Assembly (NCBI RefSeq): GCF_002975205.1 | Contig: NZ_PCOC01000001.1 | Coordinates: 1,736,001 to 1,800,000, forward strand | DNA from: Ochrobactrum vermis | GTDB taxonomy: Bacteria > Pseudomonadota > Alphaproteobacteria > Rhizobiales > Rhizobiaceae | Length of the DNA: 64,000 bases | Direction: 5' to 3' | Shown: piece after piece, positions 55,978-64,000 of the stretch | How the letters are laid out: each line of letters starts with the position of its first letter | How positions within the stretch are numbered: the stretch's first letter is position 1 | Made by a program: the position numbers and the translations under genes | The notes under the pieces: model-generated | What the model was told of the DNA's origin: nothing | The model's input: the letters and a program-made list of their open reading frames with translations, nothing else | Database searches by the model: none

Positions 55978-56177
55978 GTTAGCATCCCCTCTGCGCAATC
56001 CCCTGCGCATCAATTAAACAGAATCCGAGCAACCCAGCAGCACAGGCCGCAGGTACCCGCGACAGGAAAATCCTGCCGAATCAAATCACTGTGTGGTTAA
56101 CCCTAAAGAATCAGAGGATTGATTCCGTGACAAGACCCTATAGGAAGGGACGAAGCTTACGCGTCGCTTGCGAAGGC

Positions 56178-56212
56178 AAAAAAGCCCGGAATATCAGGTA
56201 GAAAATCCGGGC
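56178..56212. terminator. Rho-independent terminator between murB and ddl
   Basis: GCCCGGA (56184-56190) pairs with TCCGGGC (56206-56212). On the minus strand a T run of six follows (56183-56178); on the plus strand a T run also follows the stem a few bases later. It lies just past the murB stop and divides the cluster. Confidence 0.75.
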
Positions 56213-56222
56213 AACTTTTTTA

Positions 56223-57188
56223 TCAGAATTTGCCGAGAAACTCTTCAACCGACTCACCATCGCGGAACAAACCGAGACGTTTGATTTCCCAATGAAGGCG
56301 AATACCCGAATTTTCGAAAACTTTTGCGCGAACCGTTTCGCCCAAAGTCTCCAGATCGTGCCCCGTTGCAGTGCCTGTATTGATCATAAAATTGCAGTGC
56401 ATTTCGGACATCTGCGCACCACCGACGCGCAAACCGCGACAGCCTGCTTTGTCGATCTCTTTCCAAGCCGATGTACCTTCCGGATTCTTGAAGGTCGAGC
56501 CGCCTGTCTTTTCGCGCACCGGCTGCACCGTCTCGCGATGATGCTGCACCTCGTCCATGGCCTGCCTGATTGCAGCAGGCTCACCCGGAATTCCTTCGAA
56601 CAATACGGAAGTGAAGATCAGATCCGACGAGGCTGAGGAATGACGATAGGCGTAGCCCATATCCGCGTTGGAAAGCAGATGCACCTCGCCCTGGCGATCA
56701 AGTGCACGAACTTCCACGACGCGCTCACGCGTTTCCACACCGTTGGCGCCCGCATTCATGCGCAATGCCCCGCCAACGCCACCAGGAATGCCGTGGTAGA
56801 AATGGAAGCCCGAAAGCTCGGCCTCAAGCGCCGCCGCCGCCACGCGCTTGTCTGGCGTCGCTGTGCCCGCTCTGAGCTGCGTGTCGGAGACACGCTCCAC
56901 CTCGCCAAAGCCTTTCGCCGAGAGCCGAATCACAAAACCGGGCACACCGCCATCGCGCACAAGCAGGTTGGAGCCGATACCGACGACGAGGATCGGTATT
57001 TCTTCCGGTACAGCCTTCAGAAATGTGGCAAGGTCTTCTTCGTCAGCGGGCTGAAACAGGACCTGTGCCGGCCCACCGGCCCGGAACCAGGTGATCTTGT
57101 CCATGCCCGTATCGGGCGTCAGACGCCCGCGCAGGCCCGACAGCTTGCCGTCGAGCTTCTTCAGAAGCGTCTCGCCGCTTTCCATCAT
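56223..57188 (-). CDS. murB: UDP-N-acetylenolpyruvoylglucosamine reductase MurB
   Basis: A 321-residue flavoenzyme that reduces enolpyruvyl-UDP-GlcNAc to UDP-MurNAc with NADPH. FAD-binding pieces [18 protein letters not shown] and [17 protein letters not shown], the [18 protein letters not shown] motif, and the catalytic Ser in [10 protein letters not shown] are intact; the length fits type II MurB. The ATG overlaps the murC stop by one base. It ends a transcription unit at the terminator at 56178. Confidence 0.95.
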   Translation of the reverse strand: MMESGETLLKKLDGKLSGLRGRLTPDTGMDKITWFRAGGPAQVLFQPADEEDLATFLKAVPEEIPILVVGIGSNLLVRDGGVPGFVIRLSAKGFGEVERVSDTQLRAGTATPDKRVAAAALEAELSGFHFYHGIPGGVGGALRMNAGANGVETRERVVEVRALDRQGEVHLLSNADMGYAYRHSSASSDLIFTSVLFEGIPGEPAAIRQAMDEVQHHRETVQPVREKTGGSTFKNPEGTSAWKEIDKAGCRGLRVGGAQMSEMHCNFMINTGTATGHDLETLGETVRAKVFENSGIRLHWEIKRLGLFRDGESVEEFLGKF

Positions 57189-58606
57189 TACTTTTTACCC
57201 TGTTCGGCGAGTTCCTTGGGCAGCGCGTAGGCCCATTGCGTGATATTGCCCGCGCCGAGGCAAACGACGAAGTCGCCCGGTTCCGCAATCGAAGCGACCA
57301 ATGGTGCCAGGGCTTCAGGGCCGCTGACATAACGTGCATCGCGATGACCTGCGGTCTTGATACGCGATACCAGCGTCTCGGAATTGACGCCTTCAATCGG
57401 GTCTTCGCCCGCCGTATAAACCGGCGTCACGATGACCGTGTCAGCATCGTTGAAACATGCAGCGAATTCATCGAACAGGCTCGCCAGACGTGTGAAGCGG
57501 TGCGGCTGCACAATGGCGACCACACGGCCACCAGGGGCTTGGCTTGTGGCTTCACGCGCCGCTTTCAGCACAGCGCGAATTTCAACCGGGTGATGGCCGT
57601 AGTCGTCGAATATCTCGACGCCATTCCACGAACCCGTATGCGTAAAGCGGCGCTTCACACCACCGAACGAGCCGAGACCGCGACGAATATCGTCGGCGGA
57701 TATGCCCAGCTCATGCGCAACCGCAATTGCCGCCGTGGCGTTGGAAACATTGTGCTGGCCCGGCATCGGCAGGCGCAAATCCTTGATTTCGGTCGCCTCA
57801 CCCTTGCGGGAACGGATCACGACATCGAACAGGCTGACAGCACCTTCCATACGATGATTGACGAAGCGCACTTCCGCCTGCGGGTTCTGACCGTAAGTAA
57901 TGATGCGACGATCCTCGATGCGGCTTACCAGAGCCTGCACTTCCGGATGATCGAGGCACATGACACCGAAACCGTAAAACGGCACGTTCTCGACGAACTG
58001 GGCAAAGGCAGCGCGCACATTGTCGAAATTGCCGTAATGGTCGAGATGTTCGGGATCGATATTGGTCACCACCGCAATGTCGGCAGGCAGTTTCAGGAAT
58101 GTACCGTCGCTTTCATCAGCCTCCACCACCATCCAGTCACCATCACCCATGCGGGCATTGGTGCCGTAGGCATTGATGATGCCGCCGTTAATGACGGTCG
58201 GATCGAGATGCCCGGCATCAAGCAATGCAGCAACCATGGACGTCGTGGTCGTCTTGCCATGCGTGCCACCAATGGCAACTGCACGGCGGAAGCGCATCAG
58301 CTCTGCCAGCATTTCGGCCCGGCGTACGATGGGCAGCAGTTTTTCGCGCGCAGCAACCAATTCGGGATTGTTCTTCTTGATCGCCGTCGAAACGACAACC
58401 ACTTCGGCATCTCCGATATTTTCCGCCTTGTGACCGACAAAGACTTCGATGCCCTTCTCACGCAGGCGCTGCACATTGGCGCTGTCGGATTGGTCCGAGC
58501 CCTGCACCTTGTAACCGAGATTGTGCAGCACTTCGGCAATACCGCTCATGCCGATGCCGCCAATTCCGATGAAATGGACAAGCCCGATATTCAGCGGCAT
58601 TTTCAT
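57188..58606 (-). CDS. murC: UDP-N-acetylmuramate-L-alanine ligase MurC
   Basis: A 472-residue Mur ligase that adds the first L-Ala to UDP-MurNAc. The N-terminal Rossmann region has [16 protein letters not shown] (13-28), the ATP loop GTHGKTTTT is at 114-122, [13 protein letters not shown] is the Mg/glutamate segment, and the C-terminal domain has [10 protein letters not shown] and [14 protein letters not shown] [12 protein letters not shown]. The overlap with murG (four bases) and murB (one base) indicates co-translation. Start at 58606; an ATG two codons later is also possible. Confidence 0.96.
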   Translation of the reverse strand: MKMPLNIGLVHFIGIGGIGMSGIAEVLHNLGYKVQGSDQSDSANVQRLREKGIEVFVGHKAENIGDAEVVVVSTAIKKNNPELVAAREKLLPIVRRAEMLAELMRFRRAVAIGGTHGKTTTTSMVAALLDAGHLDPTVINGGIINAYGTNARMGDGDWMVVEADESDGTFLKLPADIAVVTNIDPEHLDHYGNFDNVRAAFAQFVENVPFYGFGVMCLDHPEVQALVSRIEDRRIITYGQNPQAEVRFVNHRMEGAVSLFDVVIRSRKGEATEIKDLRLPMPGQHNVSNATAAIAVAHELGISADDIRRGLGSFGGVKRRFTHTGSWNGVEIFDDYGHHPVEIRAVLKAAREATSQAPGGRVVAIVQPHRFTRLASLFDEFAACFNDADTVIVTPVYTAGEDPIEGVNSETLVSRIKTAGHRDARYVSGPEALAPLVASIAEPGDFVVCLGAGNITQWAYALPKELAEQGKK

Positions 58607-59742
58607 GGCCGAGTTCCTTCTTTGAATTCCTGAACAGATTTACCCGCTGCAATAGCCTCTGCCAGATCAGCAAGCAACCGCGCTGCATCCGGCTTACCAA
58701 CGCTTTTTGCAGCTTTTGCCATAGTTTCGAGGCGCTCCGGCTCATTCATTGCTGCCTGGAGTATTTCGGCAAGGCGTTCTGGCAACAATTCCGACTGGCG
58801 AACAACCTCGCCACCACCGACCGCCGCAAGTGCCGCTGCATTCGCCGCCTGATCGTGATCCAGTGCATGCGGGAACGGCACCAGCATCGCCGGACGACCA
58901 ATCACCGTGATTTCGGAAACAGTCGAAGCACCGGAACGCGAAATCACAAACTGGGCATCAGCCATACGCGCTGGCATATCGTTGAAAAACGGCGCAACAT
59001 CGGCGGGAATACCTAGCTTCTTGTAGGTCTCGCGAACAGCGGCCTCATCTTCCTTGCGGGCCTGCTGGGTGACCAGCAGCCGCGCCCGATCCTTTTCCGG
59101 CAACAAAGCCACGGCAGCAGGAATGGCGGTCGAAAAGAACTGCGCGCCCTGGCTGCCGCCAAAAACCAGCAGACGAAACCGTTCATCCGCCCTGACCGGT
59201 TTATAGGGTGTTCCGGCTGCGGCCAGAACGGGCGGACGAACCGGATTGCCGGTCGTGACTGTCTTCTCAGCAAAAGTACCGCCCGTTTCGGGCAGGAAGC
59301 CGCCCGCAATAGCCTTTACGCGACCCGCAAGCCCTTTATTGGCGCGCCCCATCACGGCATTCTGCTCGTGCACCATTGTCGGAATGTCCATGTTGCTCGC
59401 AGCATAGAGCGGCGGCAGCGTCGGATAACCACCAAAGCCCGCAACGAGTTTCGGTTTCAGCCGACGAAACAATTTGCGGGAATCGAGATTGCCCTGCCAC
59501 AGCGACCAGAACGTCCTCAAAAGCGCTATCGGGTTGCGACCGGCAATGGTCGCCGAGCGAATGACATGAACATGGTCCTCCGCAAAGGCACCGGCAAAAC
59601 GCTGCGCGCGCGCATCGGTGGCCAGATGGACATCCCAGCCGCGCGCTTTCAACTCGTGCGCCAGCGCTTCCGCCGGAAACAGGTGACCGCCTGTTCCACC
59701 GGCGGCCAGTACAATTACGCCCCGATTAGCAAGACTACCCAT
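58603..59742 (-). CDS. murG: UDP-GlcNAc:lipid I N-acetylglucosaminyltransferase MurG
   Basis: A 379-residue GT-B glycosyltransferase that turns lipid I into lipid II on the inner face of the membrane. The N-terminal loop [33 protein letters not shown], and the C-terminal donor-binding [13 protein letters not shown] and [20 protein letters not shown] are typical. ATG 59742 is preferred over a start at 59787 because GAGGG lies close upstream and the glycine loop follows. It follows ftsW by seven bases. Confidence 0.95.
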   Translation of the reverse strand: MGSLANRGVIVLAAGGTGGHLFPAEALAHELKARGWDVHLATDARAQRFAGAFAEDHVHVIRSATIAGRNPIALLRTFWSLWQGNLDSRKLFRRLKPKLVAGFGGYPTLPPLYAASNMDIPTMVHEQNAVMGRANKGLAGRVKAIAGGFLPETGGTFAEKTVTTGNPVRPPVLAAAGTPYKPVRADERFRLLVFGGSQGAQFFSTAIPAAVALLPEKDRARLLVTQQARKEDEAAVRETYKKLGIPADVAPFFNDMPARMADAQFVISRSGASTVSEITVIGRPAMLVPFPHALDHDQAANAAALAAVGGGEVVRQSELLPERLAEILQAAMNEPERLETMAKAAKSVGKPDAARLLADLAEAIAAGKSVQEFKEGTRP

Positions 59743-59749
59743 CAAGCCC

Positions 59750-60910
59750 TCACAGCGCAGGAATGCGTTTACCCATGTCGACACCACTGCCGACCGTATG
59801 GGTCATGCGCGCTTCCGGACGACGGCGCGTCAGAGCCAGAAGAATGCCCATCGTGATAGCGATGGCGATGAGCGAGGAACCGCCATAGGAAATGAACGGC
59901 AAGGTCATGCCCTTTGCAGGCATGAGATGCAGGTTTACGGCCATGTTGATGATCGACTGGAAGCCGAACAAAATGACAATCCCCGAAACGGCCAGACGCG
60001 TAAACGGATCACGCTCACGCAGTGCAATCGAAAGACCGCGCACGACGATGAATGCAAACAGCAGCATGATGATCATGCATAAAATGATGCCGTATTCTTC
60101 CGCCGCGACCGAGAAAATGAAATCGGTGTGGCTGTCCGGGATGATCCGCTTCACGGTGCCTTCGCCTGGCCCCTGTCCGAACCAGCCCCCGCGCAGGATC
60201 GCTTCACGACCGGCATCGACCTGAAACGTGTCGCCCTCGCCCGTCATGAACCGATTGATACGCCCAGCGACGTGATCGAACATGAAATAGGCTGAAACAC
60301 CACCGCAAACGGCAAGGCCACCGAGAACCAGAATCCAGAACATCGGCAGACCGGCGAGGAAAAACATTGCCCCCCACGTGCCTGTGGTCAGCATTGTCTG
60401 GCCAAGGTCAGGCTGGAGAACGAGCAGCGCCGCAACGGTACCGAACAGCAGCATGGCAAGAAAATTGCCGGGCATTTCGCCGCCGCGTTCCCGCTCCGAG
60501 AACAGCCAGGCGCAAACCACCACGAATGCAGGCTTCATGAATTCCGACGGCTGGATGGAGATACCCGCCAGATTGACCCAGCGTCGCGCGCCCTTCACTT
60601 CGATGCCGAAAAACAGTGCGGCGACCATCAGCACGAGCGAAATGCCAAGCAGGATCAATGCAAATCGCCTGATCTGACGCGGCGAGAGAAACGAAACGCC
60701 GATCATGACACCCACTGCCGGAAGCATGAAGAAAATCTGGCGCTCGACAAAATGAAACCCATCGAGGCCGATACGCTGGGCCACGGCAGGACTTGCGGCG
60801 AATGACAGCAGAATGCCAAGCCCCATCAGGGCCAGACATGCAGCGAGGAAGAAGCGGTCTATTGTCCACCACCAATTGGCGACAGGACCGCGATCGACAC
60901 GGCTTACCAT
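59750..60910 (-). CDS. ftsW: Peptidoglycan glycosyltransferase / lipid II polymerase FtsW
   Basis: A 386-residue SEDS-family membrane protein with about ten helices. [13 protein letters not shown], the large periplasmic loop ([20 protein letters not shown] with [20 protein letters not shown]) and the [29 protein letters not shown] segment are SEDS marks; the Asp in QPDLG is the expected catalytic residue. It polymerises septal glycan with FtsI. It overlaps murD by one base. The terminal tail is short and basic. Confidence 0.95.
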   Translation of the reverse strand: MVSRVDRGPVANWWWTIDRFFLAACLALMGLGILLSFAASPAVAQRIGLDGFHFVERQIFFMLPAVGVMIGVSFLSPRQIRRFALILLGISLVLMVAALFFGIEVKGARRWVNLAGISIQPSEFMKPAFVVVCAWLFSERERGGEMPGNFLAMLLFGTVAALLVLQPDLGQTMLTTGTWGAMFFLAGLPMFWILVLGGLAVCGGVSAYFMFDHVAGRINRFMTGEGDTFQVDAGREAILRGGWFGQGPGEGTVKRIIPDSHTDFIFSVAAEEYGIILCMIIMLLFAFIVVRGLSIALRERDPFTRLAVSGIVILFGFQSIINMAVNLHLMPAKGMTLPFISYGGSSLIAIAITMGILLALTRRRPEARMTHTVGSGVDMGKRIPAL

Positions 60911-62313
60911 CAGCTTTTTCCTCCTATCGGCTCAACACCTGGAAGCGCCAGAACAGCGCTGCGGAATGCATCACCGCGTTTCTCGAAATTCTGGAACTGG
61001 TCGAAGCTCGCGCAAGCGGGTGACAGCAGCACAACCGGCTCAGGAGCAGCATCGTTACCGGCATCGCGGGCCGCGTGTTCGACGGCGACTGCAAGCGTGT
61101 CGGAAATCTCGTACGGCGCTGCATCGCCGAGCGTTGCAGCAAACTGCGCTGCGGCTTCGCCGATCAGATAGGCTTTGGCGATCCGTGGGAAGAAACCCGC
61201 CAGCGAAGAAATCCCGCCAGCTTTCGGCACACCACCCGCAATCCAGTAGATGTTGTGCGGGAAAGAAGACAATGCCGGAGCAGTTGCTTCCGCATTGGTC
61301 GCTTTTGAATCGTTGACGAACAGGACTTTCCCGCGATGCCCGACCTGTTCCATACGATGAGCAAGGCCGGGGAAGCTCCTCAATCCGGCATGTATCTCTT
61401 CGATGCTCAAACCGACCGACAGGCAGGCGACGATAGCTGCAAGTGCATTTTGCGCATTGTGTGCGCCACGCAGCGAACCAATGCCTTCCAGCGAAGCGAT
61501 TTCGTCGATTTCTCCATCCTGCGCCCAGAACAGCTTTGCACTATCAGCGAAATAGCCTTTACCGAGGCGTTTTTCCTTGGAAATCCGCACGACGTGCACA
61601 CCGTCACGATATAGCCGATCTGCAATGGCTTCGCAGTACGGATCGTCGACGCCAACGATTGCTGTATCGCTCGCTGCCACCAGACGTTCCTTGATAGCGG
61701 CGTAGTTTTCCATCGAGCCATGACGGTCGAGATGATCCGGAGTCAGATTGAGCAGGATACCCGCCGTCGGATTCAGCGATGGTGCCAGATCGATCTGGTA
61801 GGATGAGCACTCGACCACATAAAAGCGATTGGCCTGCGGTGGCTCCAGCGTCAGGATTGCAGTGCCGATATTACCGCCAAGCTGCATGTCCCGGCCAGAC
61901 GCCTTGATGATATGAGCGATCAAAGCGGTCGTCGTCGATTTGCCGTTGGTGCCGGTAATGGCGATGAACGGGCAATCGGGAGCGATATGATTACGCTCGC
62001 GGACAAAAAGCTCCACGTCACCGATGATTTCAACACCCGCAGCATGAGCCAGATCGACAGTCCAGTGCGGCTTTGGATGGGTCAGCGGAACGCCGGGCGA
62101 AAGTACAAAACCCGCGAATTGCGACCAGTCAGCCTGCCGCAGATCGCCTGTGGCAATGCCCGCGCTTTGGGCGCGGGCAACGCTGTCGGGATTATCGTCC
62201 CAGGCAATGATCTTTGCCCCGCCCGCAAGAATAGCCTTGGCGGTGGCAATGCCCGACCCGCCCAGTCCGAAAAGGGCGACTGTCTTATCCTTGAGGGCGG
62301 TGATCGGGATCAT
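60910..62313 (-). CDS. murD: UDP-N-acetylmuramoyl-L-alanine:D-glutamate ligase MurD
   Basis: A 467-residue Mur ligase adding D-glutamate. N-terminal [18 protein letters not shown] binds the UDP part, [16 protein letters not shown] is the ATP loop, [20 protein letters not shown] is the conserved Mur segment, and [16 protein letters not shown] lies in the C-terminal domain. Its stop overlaps the ftsW start by one base. It follows mraY by 12 bases. Confidence 0.95.
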   Translation of the reverse strand: MIPITALKDKTVALFGLGGSGIATAKAILAGGAKIIAWDDNPDSVARAQSAGIATGDLRQADWSQFAGFVLSPGVPLTHPKPHWTVDLAHAAGVEIIGDVELFVRERNHIAPDCPFIAITGTNGKSTTTALIAHIIKASGRDMQLGGNIGTAILTLEPPQANRFYVVECSSYQIDLAPSLNPTAGILLNLTPDHLDRHGSMENYAAIKERLVAASDTAIVGVDDPYCEAIADRLYRDGVHVVRISKEKRLGKGYFADSAKLFWAQDGEIDEIASLEGIGSLRGAHNAQNALAAIVACLSVGLSIEEIHAGLRSFPGLAHRMEQVGHRGKVLFVNDSKATNAEATAPALSSFPHNIYWIAGGVPKAGGISSLAGFFPRIAKAYLIGEAAAQFAATLGDAAPYEISDTLAVAVEHAARDAGNDAAPEPVVLLSPACASFDQFQNFEKRGDAFRSAVLALPGVEPIGGKS

Positions 62314-62325
62314 TCGATATGCCTG

Positions 62326-63408
62326 TTATCTGAGCTTCAAGGTGGAAAGGCCAATCATCGCGAGAATGATCGCAACGATCCAGAACCGGATCACGACCTG
62401 GCTCTCGGTCCAGCCCTTCTTTTCAAAATGGTGGTGAATAGGTGCCATCAGGAAGACGCGCTTGCCAGTCAGCTTGAAGGAGCCGACCTGAATGATGACA
62501 GAAAGCGCTTCAACGACGAACAGACCGCCGATGATGGCGAGAACGATTTCATGCTTCGTCGCAACTGCGACCGTGCCGAGCATGCCGCCCAGCGCCAGCG
62601 AACCTGTATCACCCATGAAGATAGCGGCGGGAGGCGCGTTGAACCAGAGAAAGCCGAGCCCCGCGCCGATAACAGCACCGAGAACCACTGCAAGCTCACC
62701 CGTGCCCGGCACGAAATGGATCTGCAGATAATCCGCGAAGATCGCGTTACCGGAAAGATAGGCGATGAAACCGAAAGAGGCTGCGGCGACCATAACCGGC
62801 ACGATTGCAAGCCCGTCGAGACCGTCGGTCAGGTTCACGGCATTGCCTGCACCGACCATAACGAAGGCGGCAAACGGAATAAAGAACCAGCTCAGATTGA
62901 TGACGAACTGCTTGGCGAACGGGAATGTCAGCGATGACGAGAACGGCTCCTGCCCTGCCCGCATGATGATGAAAGCGGCAACAGCGGCAATCAGAAACTC
63001 GATGCCGAGACGCGCCTTGCCGGAAAAGCCCTTGTCGGACTGCTTCGTCACCTTCAGATAGTCATCGTAGAAACCGATGGCTCCGAAGCCCACCGTGACC
63101 GTCAGCACCACCCAGACATAGACGCTGGTGAGATTGGCCCAGAGCAGGCATGACACAAGAATGCCCGTCATGATCATGAGACCGCCCATAGTGGGCGTAC
63201 CGGCCTTCTTGAAATGGGTCTGCGGACCGTCAGCGCGGATCGGCTGGCCTTTCCCCTGACGCACCCTGAGCGACTTGATGATCGACGGGCCGAACAGAAA
63301 CACGATCAGCGCCGATGTAATCATCGCGCCGCCGGTGCGGAAGGTAATGTAGCGGAACACATTGAGCGGTGTCATATGTTCGGCGAAGAAGGTGAGAAGC
63401 ATCAACAT
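62326..63408 (-). CDS. mraY: Phospho-MurNAc-pentapeptide transferase MraY
   Basis: A 360-residue membrane enzyme that links phospho-MurNAc-pentapeptide to undecaprenyl phosphate to make lipid I. Ten helices; the Asp-rich GFYDDYLKV, the [13 protein letters not shown] loop, [12 protein letters not shown] and the C-terminal [11 protein letters not shown] motif (MAPIHHHFE) are all present. It starts 26 bases after the murF stop and is followed by murD after 12 bases. Confidence 0.96.
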   Translation of the reverse strand: MLMLLTFFAEHMTPLNVFRYITFRTGGAMITSALIVFLFGPSIIKSLRVRQGKGQPIRADGPQTHFKKAGTPTMGGLMIMTGILVSCLLWANLTSVYVWVVLTVTVGFGAIGFYDDYLKVTKQSDKGFSGKARLGIEFLIAAVAAFIIMRAGQEPFSSSLTFPFAKQFVINLSWFFIPFAAFVMVGAGNAVNLTDGLDGLAIVPVMVAAASFGFIAYLSGNAIFADYLQIHFVPGTGELAVVLGAVIGAGLGFLWFNAPPAAIFMGDTGSLALGGMLGTVAVATKHEIVLAIIGGLFVVEALSVIIQVGSFKLTGKRVFLMAPIHHHFEKKGWTESQVVIRFWIVAIILAMIGLSTLKLR

Positions 63409-63434
63409 GTAGAGAAAAATCCCTCAAATACCGC

Positions 63435-64000
63435 TTACTCCGCGGGTTCCACCGGCGGAAACTGGCTGATCAATGCCTTGACGATTTTGGAAAAGCCGAT
63501 CCCCTTCGACGATTTCACCATAATGACATCGCCCGGACGGACCGCCTTGATCACCAGCGGCAACAATTCGTCGGTGCTTTGCCTGTACTCGGTCTGAATT
63601 TCAACCGGCAAGGCATTTTTAAGCGCCGACATGTCCGGTCCACCGATAAAAAGCGAGTTCACTTCAGCGTCCACGATCGGCCGTGCCAGATCGGCGTGGA
63701 GTTTGCCCGATTGACGGCCAAGCTCCAGCATATCACCCAGAACAGCTATGCGGCGGCCACGCGAACCTTCCGGTGTCGTCGAATGCAGCAGCGATAGAGC
63801 CGCGCGCATCGAGGTCGGATTGGCGTTGTAGCTCTCGTCGATCAGCGTGAAAGTTCCTTCGGGATGCTGAAGCACATGGCGCGCTCCGCGTCCGCCCTCG
63901 GCAGAAAGCGTGGCCATCGCCATCATGACTTTCGCAATATCGGCACCGGAAAGATCCGCAGCACCCAGAACGGCAAGCATGTTCTGCACGATGTGACGCC
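63435..64000 (-). CDS. murF: UDP-MurNAc-tripeptide:D-Ala-D-Ala ligase MurF (C-terminal part)
   Basis: About 188 residues of the C-terminal half are inside the window; the N-terminal ATP loop is beyond the right edge. TLIDESYNANPTSMRAALSL and RIAVLGDMLELG are MurF/Mur ligase C-terminal marks, followed by MVKSSKGIGFSKIVKALI. MurF adds D-Ala-D-Ala (made by Ddl in this window) to complete the pentapeptide. It is the first gene seen of the cluster; murE, ftsI and others are expected to the right. Confidence 0.93.
   Translation of the reverse strand, partial: RHIVQNMLAVLGAADLSGADIAKVMMAMATLSAEGGRGARHVLQHPEGTFTLIDESYNANPTSMRAALSLLHSTTPEGSRGRRIAVLGDMLELGRQSGKLHADLARPIVDAEVNSLFIGGPDMSALKNALPVEIQTEYRQSTDELLPLVIKAVRPGDVIMVKSSKGIGFSKIVKALISQFPPVEPAE

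Noticed and set aside
57236..58633. A 465-codon plus-strand frame opposite murC
   Set aside because: Mirror of the murC coding sequence; murC has all Mur ligase motifs.

Overview
This is chromosomal DNA of an alphaproteobacterium of the order Hyphomicrobiales (Rhizobiales), most likely the Brucella/Ochrobactrum group. The evidence is the gene content and order: thyA-folA-hflK-hflC-degP, a full mur/fts cluster running into lpxC-bamD-recN-ligA, an SspB-alpha adaptor, a two-piece permuted tmRNA, a 561-residue FtsZ with a long linker, and short palindromic repeats of the Rhizobiales type. The species call is inference. The window is almost all ordinary core genome, densely coded, with most genes on the minus strand. 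I see no rRNA, tRNA, CRISPR array, insertion sequence or prophage.

Layout. 1-7.1 kb: a TetR regulator cut by the window edge, with its own promoter and operator; kup; pdxJ; a STAS-like protein; a RecD-like helicase; a PLP-dependent threonine/serine dehydratase paired with a LysE exporter. 7.1-9.7 kb: ilvIH acetolactate synthase behind a leader-peptide attenuator. 9.9-16.2 kb: a HerA-like ATPase, a GGDEF protein, miaA, serB, a GNAT enzyme and a BaiN-type flavoprotein. 16.4-21.8 kb: the thyA-folA-hflKC-DUF2065-degP run. 21.9-26.6 kb: DUF2853, ssrA (tmRNA), a Bcr/CflA drug transporter facing its TetR regulator, sspB and three tiny genes. 26.6-36.9 kb: a giant AsmA protein, a GlcD-like FAD oxidoreductase with an HbpS/GlcG-like partner, an unusual kinase-like protein, uvrD and creA. 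37-38.7 kb: a hexapeptide acetyltransferase and a Stealth-family glycosyl-phosphate transferase, bracketed by inverted copies of a small repeat. 39.1-43.6 kb: a Sco copper chaperone, prmA, pepP and azlCD. 43.8-64 kb: DUF2461, ligA, recN, bamD, lpxC, ftsZ, ftsA, ftsQ, ddl, murB, murC, murG, ftsW, murD, mraY and the C-terminal part of murF, all read leftward.

How the genes work together. The right third builds peptidoglycan precursors (MurF, MraY, MurD, MurG, MurC, MurB, Ddl), assembles the divisome (FtsW/Q/A/Z) and starts lipid A synthesis and outer-membrane assembly (LpxC, BamD). HflKC, DegP, SspB and the ssrA RNA form a protein quality-control theme. IlvIH, the dehydratase, the LysE exporter and AzlCD concern branched-chain and related amino acids.

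Signals outside protein genes deserve most attention: the permuted tmRNA with tag ANDNKAQGYALAA; a 17-residue Ile/Leu/Val leader peptide before ilvI; two TetR operators; a terminator that splits the mur/fts cluster between murB and ddl; and a family of palindromic repeats, four of which supply or touch the stop codon of the neighbouring gene. The most unusual protein is the kinase-like gene at 32.6 kb, whose C-terminus resembles the C-terminal domain of acyl-CoA synthetases. I did not find a convincing new multi-gene defence or mobile system.
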